From the NCBI RefSeq assembly GCF_018623035.1, contig NZ_CP076023.1, forward strand, positions 1,178,001 through 1,242,000: a DNA stretch of 64,000 nucleotides. Direction: 5' to 3'. The stretch is from Cellulomonas dongxiuzhuiae. Its GTDB lineage: Bacteria > Actinomycetota > Actinomycetes > Actinomycetales > Cellulomonadaceae. The position numbers and the translations under genes are program-made. Of the stretch, positions 1 to 9,725 are shown one piece after another. Position 1 is the stretch's first letter; each line of letters starts with the position of its first letter. The notes beneath the pieces were generated by a model. It was not told where the DNA came from. It saw nothing but the letters and a program-made list of their open reading frames with translations, and did not search any database.

Positions 1-1
1 C

Positions 2-319
2 TCCCCGGCGAGCCCGTTCTCGGAGTCCTCCGCGTCGACCGCCGAGCTCAGCCGCTCGCTGTTCCGCGATGTTGTCGACGGTGCGCGGCCCGCCGTGCCT
101 TCCGCGCTGCGCGCGGAGCTGCCCGAGCTGCTGTGGCTCGCGCAGCTCGGGATCACGGTGTTCTGGGTGCACGACTCCTCGCCCGACGCCCGGCGCACGC
201 GGGTGCTCATCGACGGCCTCGCACCGCTCGTGGGGCGACTCGTCGCGCTGTCCCGGCTGCCGGTCGTCTCGGGTGCCGCGCAGGAGGTGCTGCGGCTGGT
301 GGCGGCGGTGCGCCCGTGA
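2..319 (+). CDS. TetR-family regulator, C-terminal part (5' end outside window)
   Basis: The frame is open from the first bases and stops at 317-319. The last ~105 residues contain VFWVHDSSPDARRTRVLIDG and a hydrophobic LAPLVGRLVALSRLP segment, which resemble the ligand-binding/dimer domain of actinobacterial TetR-type repressors; the DNA-binding helix-turn-helix would lie upstream of the window. Its stop overlaps the GTG start of the next gene (GTGA), so the two are probably co-transcribed. The family call rests on the C-terminal domain only and is moderately sure. Confidence 0.6.
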   Translation, partial: SPASPFSESSASTAELSRSLFRDVVDGARPAVPSALRAELPELLWLAQLGITVFWVHDSSPDARRTRVLIDGLAPLVGRLVALSRLPVVSGAAQEVLRLVAAVRP

Positions 320-768
320 CCCGCCTCTGGACCTTCCCCGCCGTGGCGGGCGTCGCGGCGGCCGTGCTGACGGTGTGGCTCGTGCGCGCGGTCGGGATCC
401 TGGTGGCGCAGGGCCCGAGCGCCTCGGTCGTGACCGTGCCCTCGCTCGGGCTCCTGTACACCGCGGGCCCCGCCGTCCTGTGCGCCGTGCCGATCGTGGT
501 GCTCGCGCGCGCCCTGCGGGCATGGCTCGGCCGGTCGGCCGGGGTGTCCACCGTGGTGGGGCTGGCGGGAGGCGCGCTCGTCGGCGTGGTGCAGACGTGG
601 GTGCTCCTCTCGTCCTGGCCGTGGGACCTGTCGTCCGGCCTGCTGGTGGAGATGGTCGGGCTGCCGGCGCTCGGTGGCGTCGTGGGCGGTCTGGTCGCCG
701 GTCTCGTGGCCCGTCGGCGCGACGCCCGCGACGCCGGTGACCCGCCAGGGCGCACGCGCGTCCGCTGA
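316..768 (+). CDS. small four-helix membrane protein, unknown function
   Basis: This 150-residue protein starts at GTG 316, overlapping the preceding stop by 4 bases. It has about four hydrophobic segments (roughly residues 8-29, 43-66, 77-99 and 110-133) with glycine/alanine-rich helices, and a basic, hydrophilic tail. No catalytic motif is visible and I do not recognise the family. Coupling to a TetR-type regulator suggests a regulated membrane protein, possibly accessory to efflux, but this is only context. Confidence 0.6.
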   Translation: MTRLWTFPAVAGVAAAVLTVWLVRAVGILVAQGPSASVVTVPSLGLLYTAGPAVLCAVPIVVLARALRAWLGRSAGVSTVVGLAGGALVGVVQTWVLLSSWPWDLSSGLLVEMVGLPALGGVVGGLVAGLVARRRDARDAGDPPGRTRVR

Positions 769-828
769 GCCGCGGCGTCACCCGTCACGCCGCGGTGCCG
801 CGTGCGGGTCCTGCGCGATGATGGGCGC

Positions 829-2076
829 ATGGTGGACGACCTCTCGGACGTGCCCGGTGCGTCGACGGTGCGCGGGGACGTCGTCACGCCGTCGGGGGTG
901 CTGCACGACGGCGCCGTGGTGGTCGACGGCGGGTGGATCGCCTGGGTCGGACCGGCGGGTGCCGCTCCCGTGCGTGACCTGCCGCCCCCGCCGCCCGCGG
1001 GCACGTTGGTGCTCCCGGGCCTGGTGGACCTGCACTGCCACGGCGGGGGTGGTGCGAGCTTCCCCGACGCGACCGGTGCCGACGAGGTGCGCCGCGCCGC
1101 CGACGAGCACGCGCGCCACGGCACGACGACGCTCGTCGCGTCGCTCGTGACCGCGCCGCGAGAGGTCCTGCTGGCCCGCACGGACCTGCTCGCACGGGCC
1201 GCGGACGCAGGGGTCGTCGCGGGCATCCACCTCGAGGGCCCGTTCCTGTCGCGCGCGCGGTGCGGTGCGCAGCACCCGCAGCACATGGTCACGGGCGACG
1301 CCGACCTGGTCCGCGAGCTCGCGGCCGCGGCGCGCGGGCACCTGGTCTCGATGACGGTGGCACCCGAGGTCCCCGGGGTCGCGGACGGGGGCGACGACGT
1401 CCTCGCCGCCCTCGTCGGGGCGGGCGCGCTGCCCTCGGTGGGGCACACGGACGCGTCGGCCGAGGAGGTCGAGGCAGCGATCACGCGCGCGTTCGACCTC
1501 CTCGCTACGTCGGCCCGGGCCCGCGGGCCGCGCGCGACGGCGACGCACCTGTTCAACGGGATGCGCCCGCTGCACCACCGCGACCCCGGTCCGGTCGCGG
1601 CGTGCCTGGCCGCGGCGTCGCGCGGCGAGCTGGTCGTGGAGCTGGTCGCGGACGGCACCCACCTGGCGCCGGCCACCGTGCGGGCGGTCATGGACCTGGT
1701 GGGTCCGGACGGCGCCGTGCTCGTCACCGACGCGGTCGCGGCGGCGGGCATGCCCGACGGCGACTACCGGCTCGGGCCCCGGGCCGTGCGCGTGGCAGAC
1801 GGTGTCGCCCGCGTCCTCGAGGACGTGCCGGGAGGTGCGCGCGGCACCGGCGCGATCGCGGGCAGTGTCGCGCACCTGCTCGACGTCGTCCGCACGACGG
1901 TGGCGGGGGGCGTGCCCATGGTGGATGCGGTCCGGGCCGCGTCGGCGACCCCCGCCCAGGTGCTCGGGCGGCACGACGTCGGCGCGCTCGTCGCGGGACG
2001 ACGGGCCGACCTCGTGGTCACGATCGACCTCCTGGAGCCCGTTCGCGTCATGCGTGCAGGTGCCTGGATCACCTGA
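829..2076 (+). CDS. nagA: N-acetylglucosamine-6-phosphate deacetylase
   Basis: This amidohydrolase removes acetate from GlcNAc-6-phosphate to give glucosamine-6-phosphate in the cytoplasm, the first committed step of amino-sugar (chitin, peptidoglycan) catabolism. Diagnostic motifs occur in order: DLHCHGG (metal-binding HxH near residue 70), [10 protein letters not shown], a GHTDAS metal-site histidine, [17 protein letters not shown], and LVTDA with the catalytic aspartate. The length of about 415 residues is normal. I prefer ATG 829 to the upstream in-frame GTG 802 because the hydrolase homology begins well after it; GATGAT lies 6 bases before the ATG and may be a weak leaderless -10. The gene stands alone, convergent with a LacI regulator. 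Confidence 0.93.
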   Translation: MVDDLSDVPGASTVRGDVVTPSGVLHDGAVVVDGGWIAWVGPAGAAPVRDLPPPPPAGTLVLPGLVDLHCHGGGGASFPDATGADEVRRAADEHARHGTTTLVASLVTAPREVLLARTDLLARAADAGVVAGIHLEGPFLSRARCGAQHPQHMVTGDADLVRELAAAARGHLVSMTVAPEVPGVADGGDDVLAALVGAGALPSVGHTDASAEEVEAAITRAFDLLATSARARGPRATATHLFNGMRPLHHRDPGPVAACLAAASRGELVVELVADGTHLAPATVRAVMDLVGPDGAVLVTDAVAAAGMPDGDYRLGPRAVRVADGVARVLEDVPGGARGTGAIAGSVAHLLDVVRTTVAGGVPMVDAVRAASATPAQVLGRHDVGALVAGRRADLVVTIDLLEPVRVMRAGAWIT

Positions 2077-2098
2077 CGCCGCCGCCGGCGCGCCGAGG

Positions 2099-3106
2099 TC
2101 AGGCGTGCGGGGGAGTGGTGCTGGCGCGCAGGACGAGCCGGGGCGCCAGCAGCCGCGTCTCGGCGGGCTCGGCCCGCAGGACGCGAGCCATGGCCATCTC
2201 GACGGCGACGGTCGCGATGGTGTGCGCGGGGATGTCGATGCTCGTGAGCGGCAGCGGCTGACCGAGGGCGACGTCGGGTGGCGACACCGCCACGAGGGAG
2301 ATGTCGTCGGGCACGTCGCGGCCGCGCTCGCGGAGCGTCGCGAGCACCCAGGGCAGCGCCACCTCGTTGTGGACGACGAGCGCGGTGACGTCGGGCAGAC
2401 GCGCCAGCACCCGGTCGACGGCGTCGGCGGCACCCACGCTGGAGGACTCGCACGGTTCGACGACACCCTCGAGGCCGGCTGCGGCCACGCCGTGGGTGAA
2501 TCCGTCGATGATCCGCTCGGCGTACGAGGTGTGACGTTCCATCACGGCACGCGGGGACCCGATGAGCGCGATCCGGCGGTGGCCGAGGTCGGCGAGGTGC
2601 TGCACCGCGAGGCGTCCCACGGCGTCGAAGTCGAGGTCCACGCACGACAGGGGGCCGGGGTCGCGCGGCAGGCCGATGAGCACGGCGGGCTGGCTGAGGC
2701 GGCCGAGCAGGGGCACCCGAGGGTCCTCCGCCTCGACGTCCATCACGACGAGCGCGTCGACCATCGAGCCGGACGCCACGCGCTCCATGCCGGCGATCTC
2801 GTCGGAGGTCAGGAGCAGCACGTCGTGGTCGAAGGTGCGGGCGGCGGTGACCACGCCCGCGACGAACTGCATGATGACCGCCACGTCGACGTCGACGCGC
2901 AGCGGGGCCATGAGGGCCAGCACGTCGGTCCGGCTCGACGCCAGAGCTCGGGCGCCGGCATGGGGGCGGTAGCCGAGGGCCTGGATCGCGCGCTCGACCC
3001 GTTCGCGCGTGGGTGCCGAGATCGGGCGCTTGCCGGACAGCACGTACGACACGGTCGAGGTCGACACCCCCGCCGCTCGTGCCACATCGTCGATGGTGCT
3101 CGCCAC
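2099..3106 (-). CDS. LacI-family transcriptional regulator
   Basis: The 335-residue protein has the classic N-terminal helix-turn-helix [20 protein letters not shown] followed by the hinge ([14 protein letters not shown]) and a periplasmic-binding-protein-like effector domain ending in [22 protein letters not shown] sequence. It is divergent from the GH1 beta-glucosidase, and the 249-bp space between them holds a 16-bp dyad (3250-3265), so it most likely represses that glucosidase in response to a beta-glucoside or oligosaccharide. Full length for the family; nothing is broken. Confidence 0.92.
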   Translation of the reverse strand: MASTIDDVARAAGVSTSTVSYVLSGKRPISAPTRERVERAIQALGYRPHAGARALASSRTDVLALMAPLRVDVDVAVIMQFVAGVVTAARTFDHDVLLLTSDEIAGMERVASGSMVDALVVMDVEAEDPRVPLLGRLSQPAVLIGLPRDPGPLSCVDLDFDAVGRLAVQHLADLGHRRIALIGSPRAVMERHTSYAERIIDGFTHGVAAAGLEGVVEPCESSSVGAADAVDRVLARLPDVTALVVHNEVALPWVLATLRERGRDVPDDISLVAVSPPDVALGQPLPLTSIDIPAHTIATVAVEMAMARVLRAEPAETRLLAPRLVLRASTTPPHA

Positions 3107-3249
3107 GTCGCTCCGTCCGTCAACGCGTTGCGCGCCCGCAGGCTCGCTCCGTCCCGCGTGACGTGCCTCACCCTAGCGCGGCCCGCAGGCCCTACGGTGG
3201 GAGGGCGGCAGGTCGTCCGAGGGGGTGCGGGAGCGGTCCCACCCTGTGT

Positions 3250-3265
3250 ATCGTATCGATTCGAT
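3250..3265. promoter_or_regulatory. candidate LacI operator upstream of beta-glucosidase gene
   Basis: ATCGTATCGATTCGAT is palindromic around ATCGAT except for one T/T pair. It lies 91 bp before the glucosidase start and 144 bp before the divergent lacI start. Central-CG palindromes of this size are typical LacI-family sites. Binding is inferred. Confidence 0.55.
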
Positions 3266-3355
3266 TCGCGCCGCACCGATGCCGCGCGACACGGCGAGCG
3301 ACCCTCCCGGTCCGCCGGCACACCCCTGAACCGCGCACCTCTCGGAGGCCATGCC

Positions 3356-4804
3356 ATGACCCGCACGACGAGGCCGTCCGGCCGCCAGTTCCCCGCCGAC
3401 TTCCTGTGGGGCTCCGCGACCGCGTCCTACCAGATCGAGGGTGCCGCGGCCGAGGACGGGCGCGCGCCGTCCATCTGGGACACGTTCGCCCACACGCCCG
3501 GCAAGGTGCTCAACGGCGACACCGGTGACGTGGCCGTCGACCACTACCACCGGGTGCCGCAGGACGTCGCGATCATGGCGGACCTCGGACTGCAGGCCTA
3601 CCGCTTCTCGATCGCGTGGTCGCGGATCGTGCCCGCCGGCACGGGCGAGGTCAACCAGGCCGGTCTCGACTTCTACTCCGACCTCGTGGACCGGTTGATC
3701 GCCGCCGGCATCAAGCCGGTCGTGACCCTTTACCACTGGGACCTCCCGCAGGTGCTCGAGGACCAGGGCGGGTGGACGTCCCGCGCCACCGCGTACGCGT
3801 TCGCGGAGTACGCGCGCGTCGTCGCCCGCGCCCTGGGCGACCGGATCCACCTGTGGACGACCCTGAACGAGCCGTGGTGCTCGGCGTTCCTCGGCTACGG
3901 CTCCGGCGTGCACGCCCCCGGTGTCACCGACCCCGCCGCGGCGCTCACGGCGGTGCACCACCTCAACCTCGCGCACGGCCTCGCCGCCACCGCGATCCGC
4001 GAGGAGCTCGGCGCGGACACCCCGGTCTCGATCACGCTGAACCTGCACGTCACCCGGGCGGCGTCGCACGACGCCGCGGACGTGGAGGCCAAGCGCCGCA
4101 TCGACACGATCGCGAACGAGGTCTTCCTCGGCCCGCTGCTCGAGGGCGCCTACCCGGAGCGCGTGACCGCCGACACGGCGACGATCAGCGACTGGTCCTT
4201 CGTGCAGGACGGTGACCTCGAGCTCATCCGCGTCCCGATCGACCTGCTCGGCGTCAACTACTACTCCACGGGTCGGGTCCAGCACGGCACGCCGCCGGTG
4301 GGCGACGGCAAGCCCGGTCCCGACGGGCACCGCTCGTCGGTCGTCAGCCCCTGGATCGGCGCGGACCAGGTCGAGTGGCTCCAGCAGCCGGGCCCCTACA
4401 CCGCGATGGGCTGGAACATCGAGCCCCAGGGCCTCGTCGACCTCCTGCTCGAGCTCCACGAGCGCTACCCGGCGCTGCCGCTCGCGATCACCGAGAACGG
4501 CGCGGCGTTCTACGACACGGTCACGCAGGACGGGCGCGTCCACGACGCCGAGCGCGTCGCCTACCTGCACGACCACCTCGACGCCGTCGGCGAGGCGCTG
4601 GACAAGGGCGTCGACGTGCGCGGCTACTTCGTGTGGTCGCTCTTCGACAACTTCGAGTGGGCGTACGGCTACGACCGCCGCTTCGGTGTCGTGCACGTCG
4701 ACTACGACACCCAGGTCCGCACGCTGAAGGACTCGGCGCGCTGGTACCGCGAGCTGGTCCGCACGGGCGAGATCCCCACGCCGGAGTCGGCCGCCACCCT
4801 GTGA
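3356..4804 (+). CDS. GH1 beta-glucosidase
   Basis: This 482-residue family GH1 retaining beta-glucosidase hydrolyses cellobiose or aryl-beta-glucosides. It begins [19 protein letters not shown] (the GH1 N-terminal signature); the acid/base glutamate is E172 in TLNEPW and the nucleophile E380 in [24 protein letters not shown] is the C-terminal GH1 signature. No signal peptide, so cytoplasmic. ATG 3356 has the Shine-Dalgarno CTCGGAGG about 7 bases upstream. Regulation is probably by the divergent LacI protein, and a long inverted repeat follows the stop. Confidence 0.95.
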   Translation: MTRTTRPSGRQFPADFLWGSATASYQIEGAAAEDGRAPSIWDTFAHTPGKVLNGDTGDVAVDHYHRVPQDVAIMADLGLQAYRFSIAWSRIVPAGTGEVNQAGLDFYSDLVDRLIAAGIKPVVTLYHWDLPQVLEDQGGWTSRATAYAFAEYARVVARALGDRIHLWTTLNEPWCSAFLGYGSGVHAPGVTDPAAALTAVHHLNLAHGLAATAIREELGADTPVSITLNLHVTRAASHDAADVEAKRRIDTIANEVFLGPLLEGAYPERVTADTATISDWSFVQDGDLELIRVPIDLLGVNYYSTGRVQHGTPPVGDGKPGPDGHRSSVVSPWIGADQVEWLQQPGPYTAMGWNIEPQGLVDLLLELHERYPALPLAITENGAAFYDTVTQDGRVHDAERVAYLHDHLDAVGEALDKGVDVRGYFVWSLFDNFEWAYGYDRRFGVVHVDYDTQVRTLKDSARWYRELVRTGEIPTPESAATL

Positions 4805-4810
4805 CACCCG

Positions 4811-4861
4811 GCCGCCCGGTCCCCGGCCTCGTGCCGCGCGCGAGGAGCGGGACCGGGCGGC
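4811..4861 (+). terminator. hairpin terminator after beta-glucosidase gene
   Basis: A perfect 13-bp inverted repeat (GCCGCCCGGTCCC at 4811-4823, complement at 4849-4861) encloses a second 5-bp stem (4827-4831 with 4841-4845). There is no clear T-tract, which is common for GC-rich actinobacterial terminators. Confidence 0.65.
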
Positions 4862-4899
4862 ATTGGTGCCGGGGTCGCCCGCCGGGTGAGGATGGTGCC

Positions 4900-5205
4900 G
4901 TGCCCCGCTCCCGCCGCTCCGAGCGCCGACCGTACGGTGCGCCGTACGTGCCGCTCGACGTCGACCGGGCCACGGGCGGCCGCCGCGCCGAGTCCGGCCC
5001 GGACGGCGAGTGGGTCGTGCAGCAGGTGCGCGGCTCCGACCGCGAGTACCGCTGCCCGGGCTGCGACCAGGTCGTGCCCGCGGGCAGCGACCACGTCGTC
5101 GCGTGGCGCACCGACTCGTGGCGGGGTGACGGCCTCGAGGAGCGCCGGCACTGGCACGACGCCTGCTGGCGGGCCCGCACCCGACGCGGCCCGACGCGGC
5201 GATGA
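4900..5205 (+). CDS. conserved small zinc-finger-like protein
   Basis: A 101-residue basic protein starting at GTG 4900. It has a RCPGC pair followed by a conserved DHVVAWR segment and an RRHWHDACW block, giving Cys and His residues arranged like a small zinc-binding site (CPGC...H...HWHDAC). Similar short proteins are widespread in Actinobacteria, sometimes labelled 'ATP/GTP-binding protein' without evidence. The function is unknown. Its stop overlaps the ATG of the HAD phosphatase gene, so the two are translationally coupled. Confidence 0.75.
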   Translation: MPRSRRSERRPYGAPYVPLDVDRATGGRRAESGPDGEWVVQQVRGSDREYRCPGCDQVVPAGSDHVVAWRTDSWRGDGLEERRHWHDACWRARTRRGPTRR

Positions 5206-6218
5206 CGGCAGCCCCCGACCACGCGTGGGACGTGCCCGGCGAGAGCGACGTCCGGCTCGTCGCCAGCGACCTGGACGGCACGCTGCTGGGTCCCGACGGC
5301 GCCGTGTCCCGGCGCACCGCGGACGCGCTCGCGGCCGCCGAGGACGCCGGGCTCGACGTCGTGTTCGTGACTGCCCGGCCCCACCGCTGGCTGGCTGATC
5401 TCGCGTCCCACGTCGCCGGCCACGGCGTGGCGATCTGTGCCAACGGCGCGTCCGTCGTCGACGTCGCCGGTCTGCGGGTGCTGGAGGAGCACGGCATGGA
5501 CGCGCGGCGCGTCGCCGCCGTCGCCGCCCGCCTCCGCGCCGCGTGGGGAGCCGACGCCGTCCACCTGGCAGCCGAGAGCGCCGACGGCTTCGCGTCCGAG
5601 CACGGGTTCGTCTCCGAGCACGAGGTCCCCGCCGGCAGCCCCACCGCCGTGCGCATCGAGGACGTGCTGACCCCCACCACGCTCAAGCTCCTGCTGCGTG
5701 CCCCCGGGCGGCTGCAGGAGGCCGACGCGTTCGTCGCCGAGGCGCAGGCGGTCATCGGCGACCTCGCGCACGTGACCTCGTCCGCCGCCGGCGCGCTCGG
5801 CGAGATCGCTGCCCCCGGGGTCACCAAGGCCGCCACGCTCGCCGCCTGGGCGGCCGCACGCGGCATCGCCCCGGCGCAGGTGTGGGCCGTGGGTGACGCC
5901 CCCAACGACCTGCCCATGCTCACGTGGGCGGGGCGCGCGTTCGCGGTGGCCAACGCTCACCCGGCGGTCCGCGCCGCGGCCCACGAGACGCTGCCGTCCA
6001 ACGCGGACGACGGCGTCGCGGTGCTGCTGGACCGGGCGGCCGCACGCGCGCGCGCCCGGGCCGCGGACGGCAGCACGCTCGCTAGGCTCGGTGACGAGGG
6101 CGCTCCCCACGGGACGGCGTCCACCGGGACGAGGCAGCTGCCGGACGTGCAGGGCCGCCGGTCCACCGGCACCCGGTCCGTCGACACGCCGCCAGCCGGC
6201 ACCCAGGAGGACGCATGA
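5202..6218 (+). CDS. Cof-type HAD-IIB phosphatase
   Basis: This cytoplasmic haloacid-dehalogenase phosphatase has motif I VASDLDGTLLGPDG near residue 19, motif II (VFVTARP), a conserved lysine in GVTKAATLAAW, and motif IV VGDAPNDLPML, with the long C2 cap between II and III typical of the Cof/YidA group. These enzymes dephosphorylate sugar phosphates or other small metabolites; the substrate cannot be told. The last ~60 residues (after HPAVRAAAHETLPSN) are low complexity and extend beyond the domain. ATGA overlaps link it to the genes before (5202) and after (6215). Confidence 0.9.
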   Translation: MTAAPDHAWDVPGESDVRLVASDLDGTLLGPDGAVSRRTADALAAAEDAGLDVVFVTARPHRWLADLASHVAGHGVAICANGASVVDVAGLRVLEEHGMDARRVAAVAARLRAAWGADAVHLAAESADGFASEHGFVSEHEVPAGSPTAVRIEDVLTPTTLKLLLRAPGRLQEADAFVAEAQAVIGDLAHVTSSAAGALGEIAAPGVTKAATLAAWAAARGIAPAQVWAVGDAPNDLPMLTWAGRAFAVANAHPAVRAAAHETLPSNADDGVAVLLDRAAARARARAADGSTLARLGDEGAPHGTASTGTRQLPDVQGRRSTGTRSVDTPPAGTQEDA

Positions 6219-6970
6219 CCGCCCCCACCCCGATCGTCCTGCTGCACGCCTTCCCGCTCGACCACCGGATGTGGGACGAGGTCGCCGCCGGCCTCGCCCG
6301 CACGCACGAGGTCCTGGCGCCGGACCTGCCGGTCGCGCTCGGCGAGCCGCTGCCCGAGCCCGCGCTCGAGCACGCCGCGGACGCCGTGGCCGGCGCGATC
6401 CGCGCGACGGGGCCCGGACCGGCCGTCGTCGTCGGGCTCTCGATGGGTGGCTACGTCGCCCTCGCGCTCCTCGAGCGGCATCCCGAGCTCGTCGCCGCGC
6501 TCGCGCTCGTCGACACGAAGTCGACCGCCGACACCCCGGAGGCGGCGGCGAAGCGGCGGCAGGTCGCCGACGCGGTGCAGGAGGCCGGCAGCGTGGACCC
6601 CGTGCGCGCCATGCCCGACGTGCTGCTGGGGGAGACGACGCGCAGCGCGCGTCCCGACGTGGTCGAGCGTGTCACCGCGTGGATCGGGGAGCAGGACCCC
6701 GCCCGGGTCTCCTGGGCGCAGCGGGCGATGGCCGCGCGTCCGGACCGGACGGACGTGCTGCGGGCGTTCGACGGGCCGGTCACGGTCGTCGTCGGCGACG
6801 AGGACTCCGTGACGGGCACCGACGCCGCGGAGCACATGGTCGCGGCGGTCGAGCAGGCGCTGCTCGTCGTGGTCCCGCGGGTCGGTCACCTGTCGGCGGT
6901 CGAGGACGCGGACGCCGTGCGCAGCGCGCTGGCCGACCTCGCCCAGCGGGTTCACGACCCGGTGGCCTGA
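6215..6970 (+). CDS. alpha/beta-fold hydrolase
   Basis: A 251-residue alpha/beta hydrolase: IVLLHAFPLDHRMWDEVA at the N-terminus (oxyanion-hole HAFPLD region), the nucleophile elbow GLSMGG near residue 77, a late aspartate in VVVGDEDSVT, and the catalytic histidine in RVGHLSAVEDA. Such proteins act on esters or lactones; the substrate is unknown. The start overlaps the HAD gene stop by ATGA, so it is the third gene of the run. A perfect palindrome follows directly after the stop. Confidence 0.88.
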   Translation: MTAPTPIVLLHAFPLDHRMWDEVAAGLARTHEVLAPDLPVALGEPLPEPALEHAADAVAGAIRATGPGPAVVVGLSMGGYVALALLERHPELVAALALVDTKSTADTPEAAAKRRQVADAVQEAGSVDPVRAMPDVLLGETTRSARPDVVERVTAWIGEQDPARVSWAQRAMAARPDRTDVLRAFDGPVTVVVGDEDSVTGTDAAEHMVAAVEQALLVVVPRVGHLSAVEDADAVRSALADLAQRVHDPVA

Positions 6971-6988
6971 CACCCCGCGCGCGGGGTG
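6971..6988. terminator. bidirectional palindromic terminator
   Basis: CACCCCGCGCGCGGGGTG is an 18-base perfect palindrome in the 27-bp gap between two convergent genes, so it can end transcription in both directions. Confidence 0.6.
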
Positions 6989-6997
6989 CTCCCGGCG

Positions 6998-7477
6998 CTA
7001 GACCTCGCCGGCGAGCACCCGCGCGAGCGCGTCGGGCATGTCGATGGACTCGCCGTCCTTGCCGCCCGCCCCGATGACCAGCGGCGGGTCCTGGGGCGTG
7101 GGCTGCACGCCGCGCAGGCGCGCCACGAGGCTCGTCGGCGTCGTCAGGACGTAGAACTCCCCGGCGGTGTCGATGCCGACCGTCTCGTCGCGGCGGAGGT
7201 ACCAGCCCCGCAGCGGCGTCCGGTAGCGGGCGCGGCCGTCGTACGACCGCACGTGCAGCGGCACGGGGTCGACGCCGAGCGCGCGGGCTCGCTCGAGGAA
7301 CTCCGTGATCATGGCGCGCGCGCGGGCCGACTCGGCGCGCTGGCGCGCCGCGAGGGCCTCGCCGTGGGCGCTCGCGGCCTCACGACGCTGCGCGCGCCAG
7401 CGAGCGGCCCGGTCGTCCGCAGAGGCGGGGACCGGGCTGCCCTCGGTGCCGTCCGGCACCGGCTGCTGCGGGCTCAT
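6998..7477 (-). CDS. conserved hypothetical protein, 159 residues
   Basis: The protein starts at ATG 7477. Residues 25-70 form a charged, probably helical stretch (RAARWRAQRREAASAHGEALAARQ), followed by a compact domain with GVDPVPLHVRSYDGRARYRT and GWYLRRDETVGIDTAGEFYVLTT. I do not recognise the domain. It lies 22 bp downstream of the long coiled-coil gene on the same strand and is probably co-transcribed with it, suggesting a partner role. Confidence 0.7.
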   Translation of the reverse strand: MSPQQPVPDGTEGSPVPASADDRAARWRAQRREAASAHGEALAARQRAESARARAMITEFLERARALGVDPVPLHVRSYDGRARYRTPLRGWYLRRDETVGIDTAGEFYVLTTPTSLVARLRGVQPTPQDPPLVIGAGGKDGESIDMPDALARVLAGEV

Positions 7478-7499
7478 CGCGTGCTCCTGCGCCGCTGGA

Positions 7500-9725
7500 T
7501 CAGCGCGGGCCGGAAGAGGCGTCCCGCGCGTCGTCCTGCTGGCGCACAGCGGGCGAGGGCACGACCGGGATCGCGGCGGAGACGGGTGCCGGGCGCGCCT
7601 TGGAGCGTGCCGGTCGCACGGGACGCACCGGGCGGGCCGTCGGGTCCGACTCCGGCGCGGCCTGCCCGTCGTCGGTGGGGCGAGCGTCGGACGTGCCGTC
7701 GACCGGTGCGTCCACCGCGGACTCGCTCGTGCCAGGAGACGTGTCCGCCTGGGTGCCCTCCGGAGCGTCATCGGTAGGACGGTCGGTCGCCTCGTCCGGC
7801 GTCGCGGCGTCCTGCTCCGCCCGCTCCGGGCTCGCCCCGCGCGCCGGTGCCGCCTGCGCCTGCGCGAACTCCGCCTCGATCCGGCCTGCCTTCTCCAGCG
7901 CGGCGGGGTCCGGGTTGGTCCCCAGCAGGTGGCGCAGCTCGTCGAGGTAGGACGTGATCGACTCGCGCTGCCGGTGCAGGTCCTCGACCTGGCGCGTCGC
8001 GGTGCTGCGCTCGCGCTCGGACTCGGTGAGCGCGTCCGAGATCTGCTTCTCCGCGTGCTCGCGCGCCTCCGCGACCGCACGGTCGGCGTTGCGTCGGGCG
8101 TTGGCGACGAGCTCGGCCGCCTGCTTCTCCGAGTCGATGCGCACCTTCTCGGCGTGCGCCAGGGCCTTGGCGACCCGCTGCTCCGCCTCCGAGGCGTGCG
8201 CCTCGGCGTCGGCCACCAGCCGCTCGGTCTCGACGCGGGCCGACTCGTGCCGCTCCGCGTCGTGCCGCTCGGCCGCCTCGTGCTGGGCGGCGATCGCGAG
8301 CTCCGCATCGGCGAGCTGCTGCTCGGCGCGCCGGACGAGCTCGTCCGCCCGCGTCCGTGCCTGCGTGGTCGCCTCGGAGATCGCCCGGCGTGCCTCCGTC
8401 TGGAGGCGCTCGATCTCCAGACGCGTGCGCTCGCGCAGCTCGGTCGTCTCGCGCTCGGCGGCCGCGAGGGCCTCGGCGGTCTCGCGGTCGGTCGTCGCCC
8501 GCAGCTCGTCGGTCTCGCGCTGCGCGGTCTCGCGCAGGTGCGCCACCTCGTGGCCCGAGCGCTCACGCAGCTCGGTCGTCTCCCGGTCGGCCAGCGCCCG
8601 CAGCTGGGCCGCGTACTGCTCGGACTCGGTGCGCAGCGTCGCGACGGCGTCCTCCGCCTCGGCGCGCGCCTGGGCGATCTCGTCGCCGGTCGTCGAGCGC
8701 AGCTCGCTGGCCTCGCGCTCCGCCGTCGCCCGCACGTACGCCGCGTACTGCTCGGCCTCGCCGCGCAGGGCCGCGACCTCGGCGGCGACCCGCTGCTGCA
8801 GCGCCGCGGCGTCGCGCTCGGCAGCGGCCCGCGTCGCGTCCGCGTACTCGGCGGCGGCCGCCCGCAGCGCCGTCGTCTCCTCCGCCGCCGACTGCCGCCA
8901 CGCGGCGACCTCGGCGTTCACCTCGGAGCGCACGCGCGCGGCGTACCGCTCGGCGTCGCCGCGCAGCGCCGCGACGTCGGCCTCGACACGCTGGCGCAGC
9001 TCGGTGGTGTCCTGGTCGGCGCTCTGGCGCAGGTCCTGCGCGTAACGCTCGGTCTCCTCCCGCAGCGCGGCCGTCTCGGCCTCCGTGCGGGTGCGCAGCT
9101 CGGTCGCGGTCCGCTCGGTCGCGATGCGCAGCTGGGTCGCCTCGTGCTCGACGCGCGCGCGGAGCGTGCCCAGCTCGCGCTCGAGGGACGTGCGACGGTC
9201 GCTCTCCTCGGTCGCGACCGCGCTCTGGATGCGGGCCGCCTCACGCTCGGCCGAGCCGACGAGCTCCTCTGCCCGGCGCTGCGCGGCCAGCAGCGAGCTC
9301 TCGGTCTCGGTCGCCGCGGTCGTCCGGATCTCGTCCGCCTCGCGCCGGGCTGTCGCGAGCAGCTCGGCCACCTCGTTCTCCGCCCGGGCGCGCAGCTGCC
9401 CGGCGGCCAGCTTCGCCCGCGCCAGCGCGTCGGCCGCCTGCGCGTTCGCCTGCGTCATGACGTCGGACGACTGCTCCTCGGCCGATCGCAGCAGCTGCTC
9501 GATCCGGGAGCCGAGGCCCGCGTACGTGGGCCGCTCGGCCTCCCGCAGCTGGCGGTGCACCTCGGAGAGCTCGCCGGCGACCTTCAGCTTCTCCGAGTCG
9601 AGCGCCTCGACCTGGGCGCGCGCGTCGGCCAGGGCCTTCTCGAGCGAGGTGAGGGTCTCGTCGACGGCGTCGCGGTCGTAGCCGCGGAAGTTGACGACGG
9701 GGAACGGGTTCCGGGCTTCGGGCAC
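7500..9725 (-). CDS. long hendecad coiled-coil protein, Scy/FilP-like
   Basis: This 741-residue protein has a short N-terminal head (FPVVNFRGYDRDAVDETLTSL) resembling the DivIVA/Scy start, then almost 550 residues of uninterrupted charged coiled coil, then a Pro/Asp/Thr-rich disordered tail (about 610-741). The motif [RE/Q]YA recurs at Y228, Y261, Y294, Y327 and Y371, spaced 33, 33, 33 and 44, all multiples of 11, so it is a hendecad coil. Streptomyces proteins of this type (Scy, FilP, the latter often mislabelled cellulose-binding protein) form polar cytoskeletal assemblies; a similar scaffolding role is inferred. GTG 9725 has AGGAGG 7 bases upstream and a TATCCT -10 (9803-9808). Confidence 0.85.
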   Translation of the reverse strand: MPEARNPFPVVNFRGYDRDAVDETLTSLEKALADARAQVEALDSEKLKVAGELSEVHRQLREAERPTYAGLGSRIEQLLRSAEEQSSDVMTQANAQAADALARAKLAAGQLRARAENEVAELLATARREADEIRTTAATETESSLLAAQRRAEELVGSAEREAARIQSAVATEESDRRTSLERELGTLRARVEHEATQLRIATERTATELRTRTEAETAALREETERYAQDLRQSADQDTTELRQRVEADVAALRGDAERYAARVRSEVNAEVAAWRQSAAEETTALRAAAAEYADATRAAAERDAAALQQRVAAEVAALRGEAEQYAAYVRATAEREASELRSTTGDEIAQARAEAEDAVATLRTESEQYAAQLRALADRETTELRERSGHEVAHLRETAQRETDELRATTDRETAEALAAAERETTELRERTRLEIERLQTEARRAISEATTQARTRADELVRRAEQQLADAELAIAAQHEAAERHDAERHESARVETERLVADAEAHASEAEQRVAKALAHAEKVRIDSEKQAAELVANARRNADRAVAEAREHAEKQISDALTESERERSTATRQVEDLHRQRESITSYLDELRHLLGTNPDPAALEKAGRIEAEFAQAQAAPARGASPERAEQDAATPDEATDRPTDDAPEGTQADTSPGTSESAVDAPVDGTSDARPTDDGQAAPESDPTARPVRPVRPARSKARPAPVSAAIPVVPSPAVRQQDDARDASSGPR

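Noticed and set aside
207..1751. Long minus-strand frame opposite nagA
   Set aside because: Low-complexity Arg/Ser/Thr translation with no domain; it lies antisense to a well-supported gene.
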